This document shows positions 8,671-16,489 of a stretch of 18,841 bases of DNA, piece by piece (position 1 is the first letter of the stretch; every line of letters begins with the position of its first letter). The DNA comes from JAJRXG01 sp047634015 (GTDB taxonomy: Bacteria; Bacteroidota; Bacteroidia; Chitinophagales; Saprospiraceae), in assembly GCA_047634015.1 (NCBI GenBank), contig JBLIDB010000085.1, forward strand, positions 1 through 18,841, read 5' to 3'. The notes under the pieces are model-generated. The model made no database searches and was not told the DNA's origin. It worked only from the letters and a program-made list of their open reading frames with translations. Both the position numbers and the translations under genes were made by a program.

Positions 8671-9120
8671 TTAGAGTAGATCTTTGCAATAACAATTACA
8701 ATCTTCGATCATCGAAAGGTTGCCGTAACTTGGGATTTGAACATAGCCCGAATTAGTATAAAGTCGCGTCGCCTCAGGTTGATTAGATCCCATAAACAGT
8801 AATGCCTTCGAAAATCCCAACTCTCTGCCCCACTGTTCCAATTCATTAAGGATTTTAGTAGCCATCCCCTTGCCTCTACTTTCTGAAGAAACGTACATTC
8901 TCTTAACTTCCATAGTACTGTTATCCAAGGGAGAAAATGCACCACAACCTAATGCTACCTCATCACTGTATACGACGATTACACCCTTAATATTCTGTAT
9001 GGGATTAAATTTAGCTAACGGATGATTTGCTCCGTCTCTATCTGCAAGATCCTTATTAAGGAGTCCCACAAGGGTTTTAAAATCAACATTGTCAGAATTC
9101 GTTCTTTTAATTGTATCCAT
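8671..9120 (-). CDS. GNAT family N-acetyltransferase
   Basis: A 149-residue acetyltransferase. The start MDTIKRTNSDNVDF at 9120 fits the family, which usually begins about here; an upstream ATG at 9177 would add 19 residues and overlap the hydrolase gene by 23 bases. The acetyl-CoA binding strand and loop read MEVKRMYVSSESRGKGMATK, with the R/Q-x-x-G-x-A-like RGKGMA pyrophosphate loop. It ends with LYTNSGY, the usual late strand. The donor is acetyl-CoA and the acceptor is unknown. It follows the alpha/beta hydrolase by 34 bases on the same strand, so the two are likely co-transcribed. Confidence 0.87.
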   Translation of the reverse strand: MDTIKRTNSDNVDFKTLVGLLNKDLADRDGANHPLAKFNPIQNIKGVIVVYSDEVALGCGAFSPLDNSTMEVKRMYVSSESRGKGMATKILNELEQWGRELGFSKALLFMGSNQPEATRLYTNSGYVQIPSYGNLSMIEDCNCYCKDLL

Positions 9121-9154
9121 TCGGAGCTTCTTACTTTCCAATGATTGAAGTAAT

Positions 9155-9988
9155 TTAATTTCTTGACATGAATTCATTAATGATCCTTCCTATCTCTTCA
9201 GGTTCTTCTTCTTGCAGAAAGTGACCGCAATTAGAAAGTATATGAATTTCTGATTGAGGAAGATCTTCTTTCACCCGATTCATAGTCTTGGCTACCTGAG
9301 GAAGGATTTTGTCTTCCTCACCATATATAATTAGAACGGGTACTTTGAACTGTGATATCTTCTCAGCAATTTCATGATATCCACTAAGACCCAGTCTTTG
9401 AATTACTTTAGATAGTAACTTTCTTGAATTATCATCTGCTACAATATCTTGATAATATTGGATGGCCGTTTTTGACAACTTATCTTTTTGGTATACTCCA
9501 AATATCATTGAACTTTTAATACCATAAGGACTGGTCAATAATCTTTTCAACCCTGGCATAGCTGTAGCGAATACAAATAGCTTCACCGCAAAAGAGAACT
9601 TAGGATATACCAAGGTGTTCAATAAAATCAACCTATCTACCTTTTCCATATTGTGAATGGCCCAATACAATCCAATGGGCCCTCCTGCATCATGCACTCC
9701 CAGTGATATTTTCTGGATACCCAGATTTTCAAGAAACCCTTCTATTATCCTTTCATAATATCGAAAACTATAAGAATCTGCTATGTCCTTTGAAGACTTA
9801 CCGTATCCTGGAAGGTCTATTGCAATTACTTGATAGTTTTGAGATAATTCAGGAACTACATTTCTCCAGAGATATGATGAGGTTGGCCAACCGTGAAGGA
9901 ATAATATAGCTTCTCCTTCTCCAGCAATTGTGTAATGAATTTTAACATTTTCGACGGTCGTGAAATTTTCAGCAAGAGCATGTGACAT
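9155..9988 (-). CDS. alpha/beta hydrolase with Asp nucleophile (haloalkane dehalogenase/epoxide hydrolase-like)
   Basis: A 277-residue alpha/beta-fold hydrolase without a signal peptide. The oxyanion motif is LHGWPTSS (31-38). The nucleophile elbow is GVHDAGGPIG with Asp100 instead of Ser. The acid is probably Asp226 (GEEDK) and the base His256 (NCGHFLQEEEPEE). An Asp nucleophile with HGxP is typical of haloalkane dehalogenases and epoxide hydrolases. However, many uncharacterised bacterial homologues share it, and the halide-binding Trp next to the nucleophile is replaced by Ala101. I would therefore not claim dehalogenase activity. It is the first gene of a probable two-gene unit with the GNAT gene. 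Confidence 0.88.
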   Translation of the reverse strand: MSHALAENFTTVENVKIHYTIAGEGEAILFLHGWPTSSYLWRNVVPELSQNYQVIAIDLPGYGKSSKDIADSYSFRYYERIIEGFLENLGIQKISLGVHDAGGPIGLYWAIHNMEKVDRLILLNTLVYPKFSFAVKLFVFATAMPGLKRLLTSPYGIKSSMIFGVYQKDKLSKTAIQYYQDIVADDNSRKLLSKVIQRLGLSGYHEIAEKISQFKVPVLIIYGEEDKILPQVAKTMNRVKEDLPQSEIHILSNCGHFLQEEEPEEIGRIINEFMSRN

Positions 9989-10203
9989 AATAGAATTTGC
10001 TTAGTTTACGGAGATGATTCAACAATATTTTCCCTACAATCTACAACACACCTTTTGAAATTGCATGGCATCATCAATCATTAATTGGCATACTATATTT
10101 TCATATATGCTAGATTCGCTTACTACCAGTCCTAAGCAAAATCGAAGTGCCTTCCGTATATTGAATTAAGCCATCTATCCCCACAAAACCTAAATACCCT
10201 TAT

Positions 10204-10259
10204 TACTAATTTTTTAGTATATCTACTAATTATTTAGTATTACTACTAATTATATAGTA
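10204..10259. promoter_or_regulatory. three palindromic operators, 20-bp spacing, upstream of BlaI-type gene
   Basis: Three 16-bp palindromes lie in a row: TACTAATTTTTTAGTA (10204-10219), TACTAATTATTTAGTA (10224-10239) and TACTAATTATATAGTA (10244-10259). Half sites are TACTAA and TTAGTA, and only the last arm of copy three deviates (ATAGTA). Starts are exactly 20 bp apart, about two helical turns, so three dimers would bind on one DNA face. BlaI/MecI repressors are known to bind palindromes in their own promoters, so autoregulation is the natural reading. The rest of the 9989-10203 gap shows no clear signal. Confidence 0.75.
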
Positions 10260-10265
10260 CTTTTG
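10258..10265 (+). promoter_or_regulatory. -7 promoter box of the BlaI-type/M56 unit
   Basis: TACTTTTG matches the Bacteroidota -7 consensus TAnnTTTG exactly, 18 bases before the ATG at 10284. The third operator overlaps its first two bases and the other two cover the -33 region, so repressor binding would block RNA polymerase. Confidence 0.6.
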
Positions 10266-10283
10266 CCCTAAGAATAGGTACCC

Positions 10284-10643
10284 ATGAAAGAACTTACGAA
10301 GAGAGAAGACCAGATTATGACCATAATCTGGAATCTAAAAGAAGCGGTTATAAAAGATATCGTAGAACAGTTTCCTGAACCACAACCTCATTATAATACA
10401 GTGGCTACCTTGGTTAAAATTCTTGTCAAAAAAGGAGTTCTTAATTCCAAGAAAATTGGTAACACTCATCTATATAGTCCTACACAGAATTTTGAATCCT
10501 ATAAAGAAGATGCCATTAGTGACATCAAAATTAAGTTCTTCGACAATTCTTTTCCTAAAATGCTTGCACATTTTGCTAAGAAGGAAAAGATGTCTGCCGC
10601 TGAGCGTGAAGAATTGATTCGCCTTATAAAATCCAATAAATAA
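10284..10643 (+). CDS. BlaI/MecI-type transcriptional repressor
   Basis: A 119-residue winged-helix protein of the BlaI/MecI/CopY family. The N-terminal part (MKELTKREDQIMTIIWNLKE) and the recognition helix region HYNTVATLVKILVKKGVL are characteristic. The C-terminal half carries the dimerisation helices. In the known systems the repressor dimer is cut after the partner M56 peptidase senses a signal, relieving repression. Here the partner gene starts 6 bases after the stop and is broken, while this gene is intact. It probably binds the triple operator upstream. Confidence 0.92.
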   Translation: MKELTKREDQIMTIIWNLKEAVIKDIVEQFPEPQPHYNTVATLVKILVKKGVLNSKKIGNTHLYSPTQNFESYKEDAISDIKIKFFDNSFPKMLAHFAKKEKMSAAEREELIRLIKSNK

Positions 10644-10649
10644 CTCAAC

Positions 10650-13514
10650 ATGATTGCACTTCTTATAAAGGCCTCTATTGTAATAATACTTCTATTGGCA
10701 TTCTACAAGCTTATTTTAGAGAGAGAAAGTTTTTTCAAAATCAATCGATTCTATCTGGTTTCCTGTCTTGTGATGGCTTGAATACTGCCATGATAGCGCT
10801 TCCTCAATTGGTGAAAAACCAAGGATGAATCCACTCCAGAAAGTCATAATATCGGGAAACGGCCCTTTTGGCGATATTTCCATTATTCTCAACTCCCTGA
10901 TGCTAAGGCATCACCGAGGTTCGAAAAATAAAAATATCATCCAAAATCTTCCATTTTCTGATGACCCTCACTTTCCGGAGTGGACTCAAGGATTTATAGA
11001 GAACATCATACCTCTAAAAGCATCGTATAATAATGAGCTTCACTCCTTTACATCTAACCAAGCTGAAAAGTCCATAATTGAAACAAGTAATAGTCAATCA
11101 AATATCCCTATTAAGTCTATTGAGCCATCTGTTGCAAGCGAAACTGGGGTTCATAAGTCAGCTACTGAAACGGCACAGCATAGTACACAAGCTTCTACTG
11201 AGTATGGATTTACCTTTTTGGATAATGATCTTATATCTATTTGGTGTAGTGGTGCTATCGGTCAATCTGATTGCACAGATTACTCAAACCCTTTTCAAAG
11301 TAAATCGGAGTAAGGATACTATAGAAGATGCTGACAGTATTATCGTCAATCTATATTCTGAACCAGGCTCTTTTTTTTAGTATATTTTCATCAATCCTTC
11401 TAAATACGAATATGATGCTTATGATCAGATAATCGCACATGAAAAGATTCATGTCCAACAAGGTCATTCTGTAGATCTCTTACTCTCTGAGATGGCAGTC
11501 ATTCTGCTATGGTTCAATCCTTTTATATGGCTCCTGAGAAAAGAAGTAGAAAAGAATCTCGAATATCAGACAGACGATATACTTGTACGATCTAAATCAG
11601 AAGAGAAAGAATGCTATCAATTGAATCTGGTCAAAATAGCAAGCTATACACAACCACTTAGCATAACCACCAATTACAACCAATCATTAATCAAACAAAG
11701 AATTATAAAAATGAATTCTAAAAAGTCAAATAATTTCAGCTATTGGAAATACGCATTTACAGCGCCATTGATATTTGCAATATTACTTGTAATCAACAAG
11801 CCAAACACCGCTTTAGCAAATACACTCGAGGGAGTATCCCCTAATCAAAACGAGGTAGAACATAATACAGCGTTACCTTTTCCAAATACTATTGAATCTT
11901 CCGAAGCATTATCAACCGCAATTGCTATCGATAATACAGCTTCTTCGAGCTCTGTGAGTGAATTTTATAAAAATGAAAATCATAACTACGTCCAAGAAAA
12001 TAATGCTCCCCGTTCTGCGGATACTGATTCTAACTGTAAAGCATTATTAAAAGCTATACGGTCCCAAGACATAAGCCTAATAAAATCACTGATTTCAAAG
12101 TCTGAGGTGAATTGTACTGAGGCTAATCCAGAATATGAAGAAACAAAATCTCCTGATGGTGAGATAACTTATAGACGTTCTCACGCAAGAACTCCCGTAA
12201 CGGCCGTCGCGTATACTGGAAATCTTGAAATAGGAAAGCTCTTAATGCAAGCGGGAGCAGAAATACATAACAATCCCAACCATGACATGTCTGCATTAGG
12301 TGAAGCTGCATATTCTGGGCATCAAGACTTCGCCACTATTTGATGGACAACGGAGCAAAGGCAAATTCCAAAGATGAGGTTTATGGATCTCCCTTGAGTG
12401 CTGCTGCAAGTAATGGGCAATTAGAAATGGCTGAACTACTTATTTCAAAAGGTGCGAAAGTAAATAGTAGTGGCGGTGCTTATGGATCTCCACTGAGTTT
12501 CGCAGCTAACAATGGCCATACTGCGGTCATGGAATATCTACTAAAGGAAGGAGCTGAAATCGATGCTACAGGAGGTGCATATGGCATGGCACTCGCCACA
12601 GCGGCTAATAACGGTCATAGTGAAAGTGTAAAATTTCTCTTAGACAAAGGAGCGAATACAGATATCTCTGCTAGAGCATATGGTACAGCGCTTAACACCG
12701 CAGCAAATAATGGCCATGCAGAGACTATAAAGCTCTTATTAGATAATAAGGCTGATCCAGATCAGATCGGAGGTGCGTATGGATCAGCATTGAGTACAGC
12801 AGCTAATAATGGACACAATGAAACTATAGAGATGCTTTTAGCAAGAGGTGCAGATATTGATCAAACCGGAGGTGCGTATGGAACTGCGCTAAATACTGCG
12901 GCTAATAATGGTCATTCCGAGACTATCAAATTACTAATAGCCAAAGGAGCAGATATGAATATCTCTTCGGGTGCCTATTGGTACTGCTCTAAATACGGCT
13001 GCAAATAACGGTCATAAGAAGACATTAGAATTACTACTCTCCAATGGAGCGGATATAGATCTAGATGGAGGTGCATATGGCACAAACCTCGGTACCGCAG
13101 CAAATAATGGACATAATGCAACTGTAAAGCTGCTGCTTAGTAAAGGAACAGATATAAATCATACGGGAGGAGCATATGGTACAGCCCTGAATACGGCTGC
13201 AAACAATGGACATACTTGAAATTATCGCTGGCGCCTATGGATCAGCACTTGCTACCGCTGCAAATAATGGACATGTTCCAACTATGAAATTACTTATAGA
13301 GAATGGTGCGAATGTAAATCTACGAGGAGGAGCTTATGGCAAGGCACTCGTCACAGCGGCTAATAACGATCACCTTGATGCTGTCAAGTTATTGGTTAAG
13401 AATGGTGCGGATGTTACAACGCATATAGGAGGCCATGGAACGGCAAGTAATGTAGCAGATAGAAATAATCATCGTAGCGTTGTAAAGTATTTGGATTTAA
13501 AAAGGAATCAGTAG
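10650..13514 (+). pseudogene. BlaR1-type M56 membrane peptidase fused to ankyrin repeats, about seven lesions
   Basis: Translation starts MIALLIKASIVIILLLAFYK, a typical first membrane helix of M56 peptidases, with a TGA at 10779-10781. Coding sense continues in other frames. It includes a Ser/Thr-rich linker, the helix LPFWIMILYLFGVVV, the zinc protease motif HEKIH (11438-11452), WFNPFIWLLRKEVEKNLEY, a last helix (YAFTAPLIFAILLVI) and about 15 ankyrin repeats to 13514. Lesions are frame changes near 10778, between 10797 and 10828, and near 11200; an in-frame TAG at 11378-11380 (SFF*YIFIN); a missing T at 12338-12341; an extra T near 12979; and a 38-bp deletion near 13212. Repaired, the product would be roughly 950 residues with the repeats on the outer side of the inner membrane. 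BlaR1 relatives sense a ligand there and cleave the repressor. The frame between 10800 and 11200 is uncertain. Confidence 0.8.
12290..13500 (+). repeat. tandem 99-bp units encoding 33-residue ankyrin repeats
   Basis: About a dozen units share the pattern GGAYGTALNTAANNGH followed by TIKLLL-KGADI. The GGAYG codons recur about every 99 bp near 12374, 12473, 12571, 12672, 12770, 12869, 12968, 13068 and 13167, then at 13230 after a deletion, 13325 and 13427. Earlier units (12000-12350) and the last one are more divergent. The central units are unusually uniform, which suggests recent duplication or gene conversion. Confidence 0.9.
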
Positions 13515-13724
13515 CTGCTGAGATTCTGCTTATTTTAATAAAGAGGTACACCAACTTCCATTTATGCTTGTTTTACTCCGTAATTAGTGCCGTGTCCATG
13601 TGAGATTGGTAGAATTGGAGAATTGACTTTCTCTAATTGCGATAGCGCACAGCTCGGATTCAAATTCCTCATAAATGCGTTTTCCAGGAATTTATTGAGG
13701 GATTTTAATAAGACAGCATTATTT
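13515..13724. other. intergenic region between convergent genes, no supported feature
   Basis: The 210 bases between the sensor pseudogene and the phosphoesterase stop contain short open stretches on both strands. One is a minus-strand 36-codon frame at 13562-13672 ending SHGHGTNYGVKQA. None has a recognisable product or a ribosome binding site. No terminator hairpin with a T run is evident. Confidence 0.4.
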
Positions 13725-14720
13725 TTATCGGTAAATCAAGCTATCTCTTACAACAGGAATTTTACCCGTTTCATCTAATATTCCTTCCATTTTCAAATGT
13801 GTGATAACTGGATCCTTGGCCATTCGCACCATGGTAATATGGTCAAAGGACATGGAATCACCAGTATGTTGAGAACCTCCCGTTGTTCCCAAGACGGTAT
13901 AATCTCGACCATGTCTGATGCGATGAGAAAAGGAATGGAGGTGACCATTAATAACGGAGTATGGTCTATCCCTTAATAGTAGTTCAAGCTTCCCTAAACC
14001 CATATCATCTTCACGCCTCCATAGTGGTTTGTGCATCAGCAGAAATGTCCATTTCACATCTGGGTACTTCGTTAACACTTTTTCAAAGTAATTAAATTGA
14101 TCATTACTCATCCCTCCAATACTGCGTTCTGACATGTGGTAATAATCTGACTCTTCATACTTCCCTTCAATCTCTCGACTAATGATTTTTAAGGCCTTTG
14201 CCCTAGCCGTATAAATTTCTACCATTCGCTCTTCTTCATAATCTTCAGAGTCCATCATAAGAAACAAGACATCTTCATAGACAAAATGATAATATCGGGG
14301 ACCAAGGCGTTCTTTCCAGATTTTTCGCATAACAGGGTTGGTCAAGTCATGGTTGCCTCCAAGATAGAAAAAGGGCATATTGAGCTTAGAAGTTCTGAGA
14401 TCAAACCAATCCCATTCCCTTTCCAATTGTAAGATATCCTCAGTTCCACCATCTATAAGATCACCAACACTTAATACAAATGTGGGATCAAGTCTATTCA
14501 ACTGAGATACCGCGGTACTGTAAATATTCTCCCGTTCTCCGCCGTTCAAGTCAGAAATTATAGCAAAGGTAAAATCCTCTTCTTCTAATTCAAAAACATC
14601 ACTCGTCCATGGTGTGGGTCCATAATTCACATCGTGTTGAAATACAGGTTTAAGTTGTATATTATTTTTACAACCTACAATTAAAATAATTAGGATTATA
14701 AATGTGATGATTGACTTCAT
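13725..14720 (-). CDS. lipoprotein metallophosphoesterase (calcineurin-like)
   Basis: A 331-residue protein when started at 14720. That start gives a lipoprotein signal (MKSIITFIILIILIVGC, Cys17); the open frame extends 50 codons upstream without signal-like sequence. Metal-binding motifs in order are SDLNGG with Asp57 and Asn59, GDLID (86-90), GNHD (122-125), LLMHKPLW with His230, and INGHLHS with His260 and His262. These are the five blocks of binuclear calcineurin-like phosphoesterases, except that the first block has Asn where DxH is usual. It would act in the envelope on an unknown phosphate ester. Upstream lies the frameshifted membrane protein gene on the same strand, 266 bases away. 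Confidence 0.88.
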   Translation of the reverse strand: MKSIITFIILIILIVGCKNNIQLKPVFQHDVNYGPTPWTSDVFELEEEDFTFAIISDLNGGERENIYSTAVSQLNRLDPTFVLSVGDLIDGGTEDILQLEREWDWFDLRTSKLNMPFFYLGGNHDLTNPVMRKIWKERLGPRYYHFVYEDVLFLMMDSEDYEEERMVEIYTARAKALKIISREIEGKYEESDYYHMSERSIGGMSNDQFNYFEKVLTKYPDVKWTFLLMHKPLWRREDDMGLGKLELLLRDRPYSVINGHLHSFSHRIRHGRDYTVLGTTGGSQHTGDSMSFDHITMVRMAKDPVITHLKMEGILDETGKIPVVRDSLIYR

Positions 14721-14945
14721 TTTGCGGTAAGGGTTATCGTATTTTGAAAATAAAGCCGCTACAGAATAGGGCTTCATGTATTCTGAAATCTGATGGCTAA
14801 TCCAAAGACGGAAATGAAGATACGAATAATAACAGAGAGTAAAAGGAGGGAGCTGATACATCAGCCTCATCTTTCGTTCAAATCACCTACATCGTCTCTT
14901 AACAACAAACGCTTAGATCAGCTTCTCGACGATTTGTGAGTTCCA

Positions 14946-14967
14946 TTATTGGGGAGACCCTCAATAA
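14946..14967. terminator. hairpin downstream of the frameshifted membrane protein gene
   Basis: TTATTG (14946-14951) pairs with CAATAA (14962-14967), and GGG pairs with CCC inside, leaving one bulged T and a short loop. It lies about 20 bases after the membrane protein stop in the direction of transcription. No T run follows on the minus strand, so it may be an end-protecting or processing hairpin rather than an intrinsic terminator. Confidence 0.35.
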
Positions 14968-14986
14968 CAATCTTGTATCAGTGAAA

Positions 14987-15533
14987 CTATTTAACTTTAG
15001 AATAGATAAACAAGAATCCGGGCCTCATAAGTTTATAAATTAAAGCACACAAAAGCGCAATAATAATACCGAAGACTGTAGGAATAAAAACACCGAATGT
15101 ATGAGTCATACCAATGACAAATCCAAGTAAGTATTCCTCCTTGTATAAGGGGAAAAATAGTGCCAAAGGGAAAATACATAGTGTCAAATAACCCGTTAGA
15201 TCCATATAATTGAGAAAAGTAAATGACAATAATATTCCAAAGATAAGTGCAGAAATAAATCCACCAATCACTTCTTTGGTATATCCCAATAAAATTAAAC
15301 TTTCATCTTCTTGGCTTAGCATGTTTCTCCTGATTCTTAATACAAGTATAACAGAAAGAAGAGGAAGAATGTCCTCCCCACCAATTAGCAATCGAAGGCA
15401 TGTCTTTATCATGAAGTAAATAATGACTCGGGACACCTCCATGAAAATAATCCCAAATCAGAACAGTCCATATAACAAAGGCGATAATTGAGATAATATA
15501 CCAATCCGACTTCTGTAATATTTTAGTATTCAT
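14987..15533 (-). pseudogene. multi-pass membrane protein of unknown function, one frameshift
   Basis: The N-terminal frame starts at 15533 with MNTKILQKSDWYIISIIAFV and reads through DYFHGGVPSHYLLHDKDMPS to NWWGG. There the frame is lost near 15371-15380. The next frame continues ILPLLSVILVLRIRRNMLSQ and runs to 14987. Removing one base at the GGGGAGGAC stretch gives one protein of 181 residues with five or so hydrophobic helices. The GGVPSHYLL and NWWGG segments resemble a Bacteroidota membrane protein family I cannot name. The in-frame restoration is clear; the function is not. Confidence 0.65.
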
Positions 15534-15876
15534 TTTACACTAATTTAAGAGAACTAAATGTGTCATCCCCGTCTATAGAAAATGTCAAGTAACACATATC
15601 CAATAATTGAGAATGCCCATCTTTCAAAATGTTCTTCTTCTAATGATATTGAGTTAAGATACTACTCTATATAGTATTCTTAAATTTACTTGACGAACAG
15701 CAATAAAAACACGTTGAAAAGACAAATCAAAACGATGAAATCATTTCGCCAAATCATCATACTTGTCCATTTGATCTCTCCTCCAAAGAAGTAAAATCCT
15801 TATTTAACACAATGCTCATTAATTAAGCAACTGTTGGGTAAGCATAGTATTTGTTATTCTAAACAACTTTTATAAA
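15534..15876. other. 343-bp intergenic region with small coding-like fragments
   Basis: This stretch holds no full gene. On the minus strand GGAGGAGA (15784-15777) sits 6 bases before an ATG at 15770 that opens MDKYDDLAK and then a TGA. The neighbouring frame from 15760 to 15686 encodes a 24-residue hydrophobic peptide, MMIWRNDFIVLICLFNVFLL and four more residues. Further on, 15563-15655 is open for about 30 codons without a start (EEEHFERWAFSIIGYVLLDI). These may be remnants of a small membrane protein gene. An operator-like palindrome lies at 15659-15675. Confidence 0.35.
15659..15675. promoter_or_regulatory. palindrome resembling the BlaI-type operators
   Basis: TACTACTCTATATAGTA has the same TACTA/TAGTA arms as the triple operator at 10204-10259. 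The gap is 7 bases instead of 6. It lies upstream of the frameshifted membrane protein gene. The match is short and could be chance in AT-rich DNA. Confidence 0.2.
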
Positions 15877-16485
15877 TCATCTTCCTTCTTCCAAACCTCT
15901 TATAAACTCAAGGGAATCATTAAGTTTCTTCAATTCAAACTTGCGTAGAAAAAAGACGACAACTACAGCCACTATAATACTTCCCAATACAGCTTCAATC
16001 ATCTCTGTTGCTCCTAATCCTATCTCTTCTAAATCAATATGCAATACTCCCTCACCCAACACAATCAAAAACGGAATAAACGACATAGGAATAATAAAGT
16101 ATAAAGAATTCAAATCGAGGTTTTCTATAAACTTCAATCTTTCAATTTTACCTTGTGTATGGATTATTGAATAATCATACTTAATAGAACTTATAAGATA
16201 AAGCTTATTGATCTCCAATATAAGGCTGTAGATCGATAGTAGGAATAAGACAATCCCTGATACAAGAATACCGATATCGTGAATATGATCTAATATAATC
16301 GGAACTAAAAAATTAAGCCAGAAAATAGTTATGACAATCTCTATAATTCCACTCCATTTTATATCACCTAAGTTTCCATGAATCTTATTTTTCACTAGTT
16401 CGCTAAATGCTTTCTGATTCAATTCAAGATCTACTTTTGGTTCATCTTTATTATCCCATAATTGCTGTAATTCATAATATTCCAT
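15877..16485 (-). CDS. four-helix membrane protein paired with an ECF sigma factor
   Basis: A 202-residue protein starting MEYYELQQLWDNKDEPKVDL. A charged N-terminal segment of about 40 residues precedes four predicted membrane helices (about 45-65, 70-92, 127-146 and 162-182), with a charged C-terminal tail (KFELKKLNDSLEFIRGLEEG). It starts 4 bases after the sigma factor stop, so the two are translated together. By position and shape it is a candidate anti-sigma factor or signal-transmitting partner. No classical zinc anti-sigma motif (HxxxCxxC) is present, so this role is inference from context. Confidence 0.75.
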   Translation of the reverse strand: MEYYELQQLWDNKDEPKVDLELNQKAFSELVKNKIHGNLGDIKWSGIIEIVITIFWLNFLVPIILDHIHDIGILVSGIVLFLLSIYSLILEINKLYLISSIKYDYSIIHTQGKIERLKFIENLDLNSLYFIIPMSFIPFLIVLGEGVLHIDLEEIGLGATEMIEAVLGSIIVAVVVVFFLRKFELKKLNDSLEFIRGLEEGR

Positions 16486-16489
16486 AATT

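Noticed and set aside
9155..9988. Naming the hydrolase a haloalkane dehalogenase
   Set aside because: The Trp usually next to the nucleophile for halide binding is Ala here, so the specific activity is not supported.
11371..11380. Stop codon readthrough or recoded TAG in the M56 gene
   Set aside because: The gene has several other lesions, so a plain nonsense mutation is more likely than recoding.
12340..13500. CRISPR-like or satellite array
   Set aside because: The 99-bp period keeps a reading frame and encodes ankyrin repeats; there are no unique spacers between short identical repeats.
13592..13680. tRNA-like segment (GGTAGAATTGG and GGATTCAAATTCC)
   Set aside because: The D, anticodon and T stems do not pair properly, the anticodon loop has the wrong size, and no acceptor stem closes.
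13587..13778. Plus-strand 63-codon frame as a gene
   Set aside because: It overlaps the phosphoesterase 3' end, has no ribosome binding site and resembles no family.
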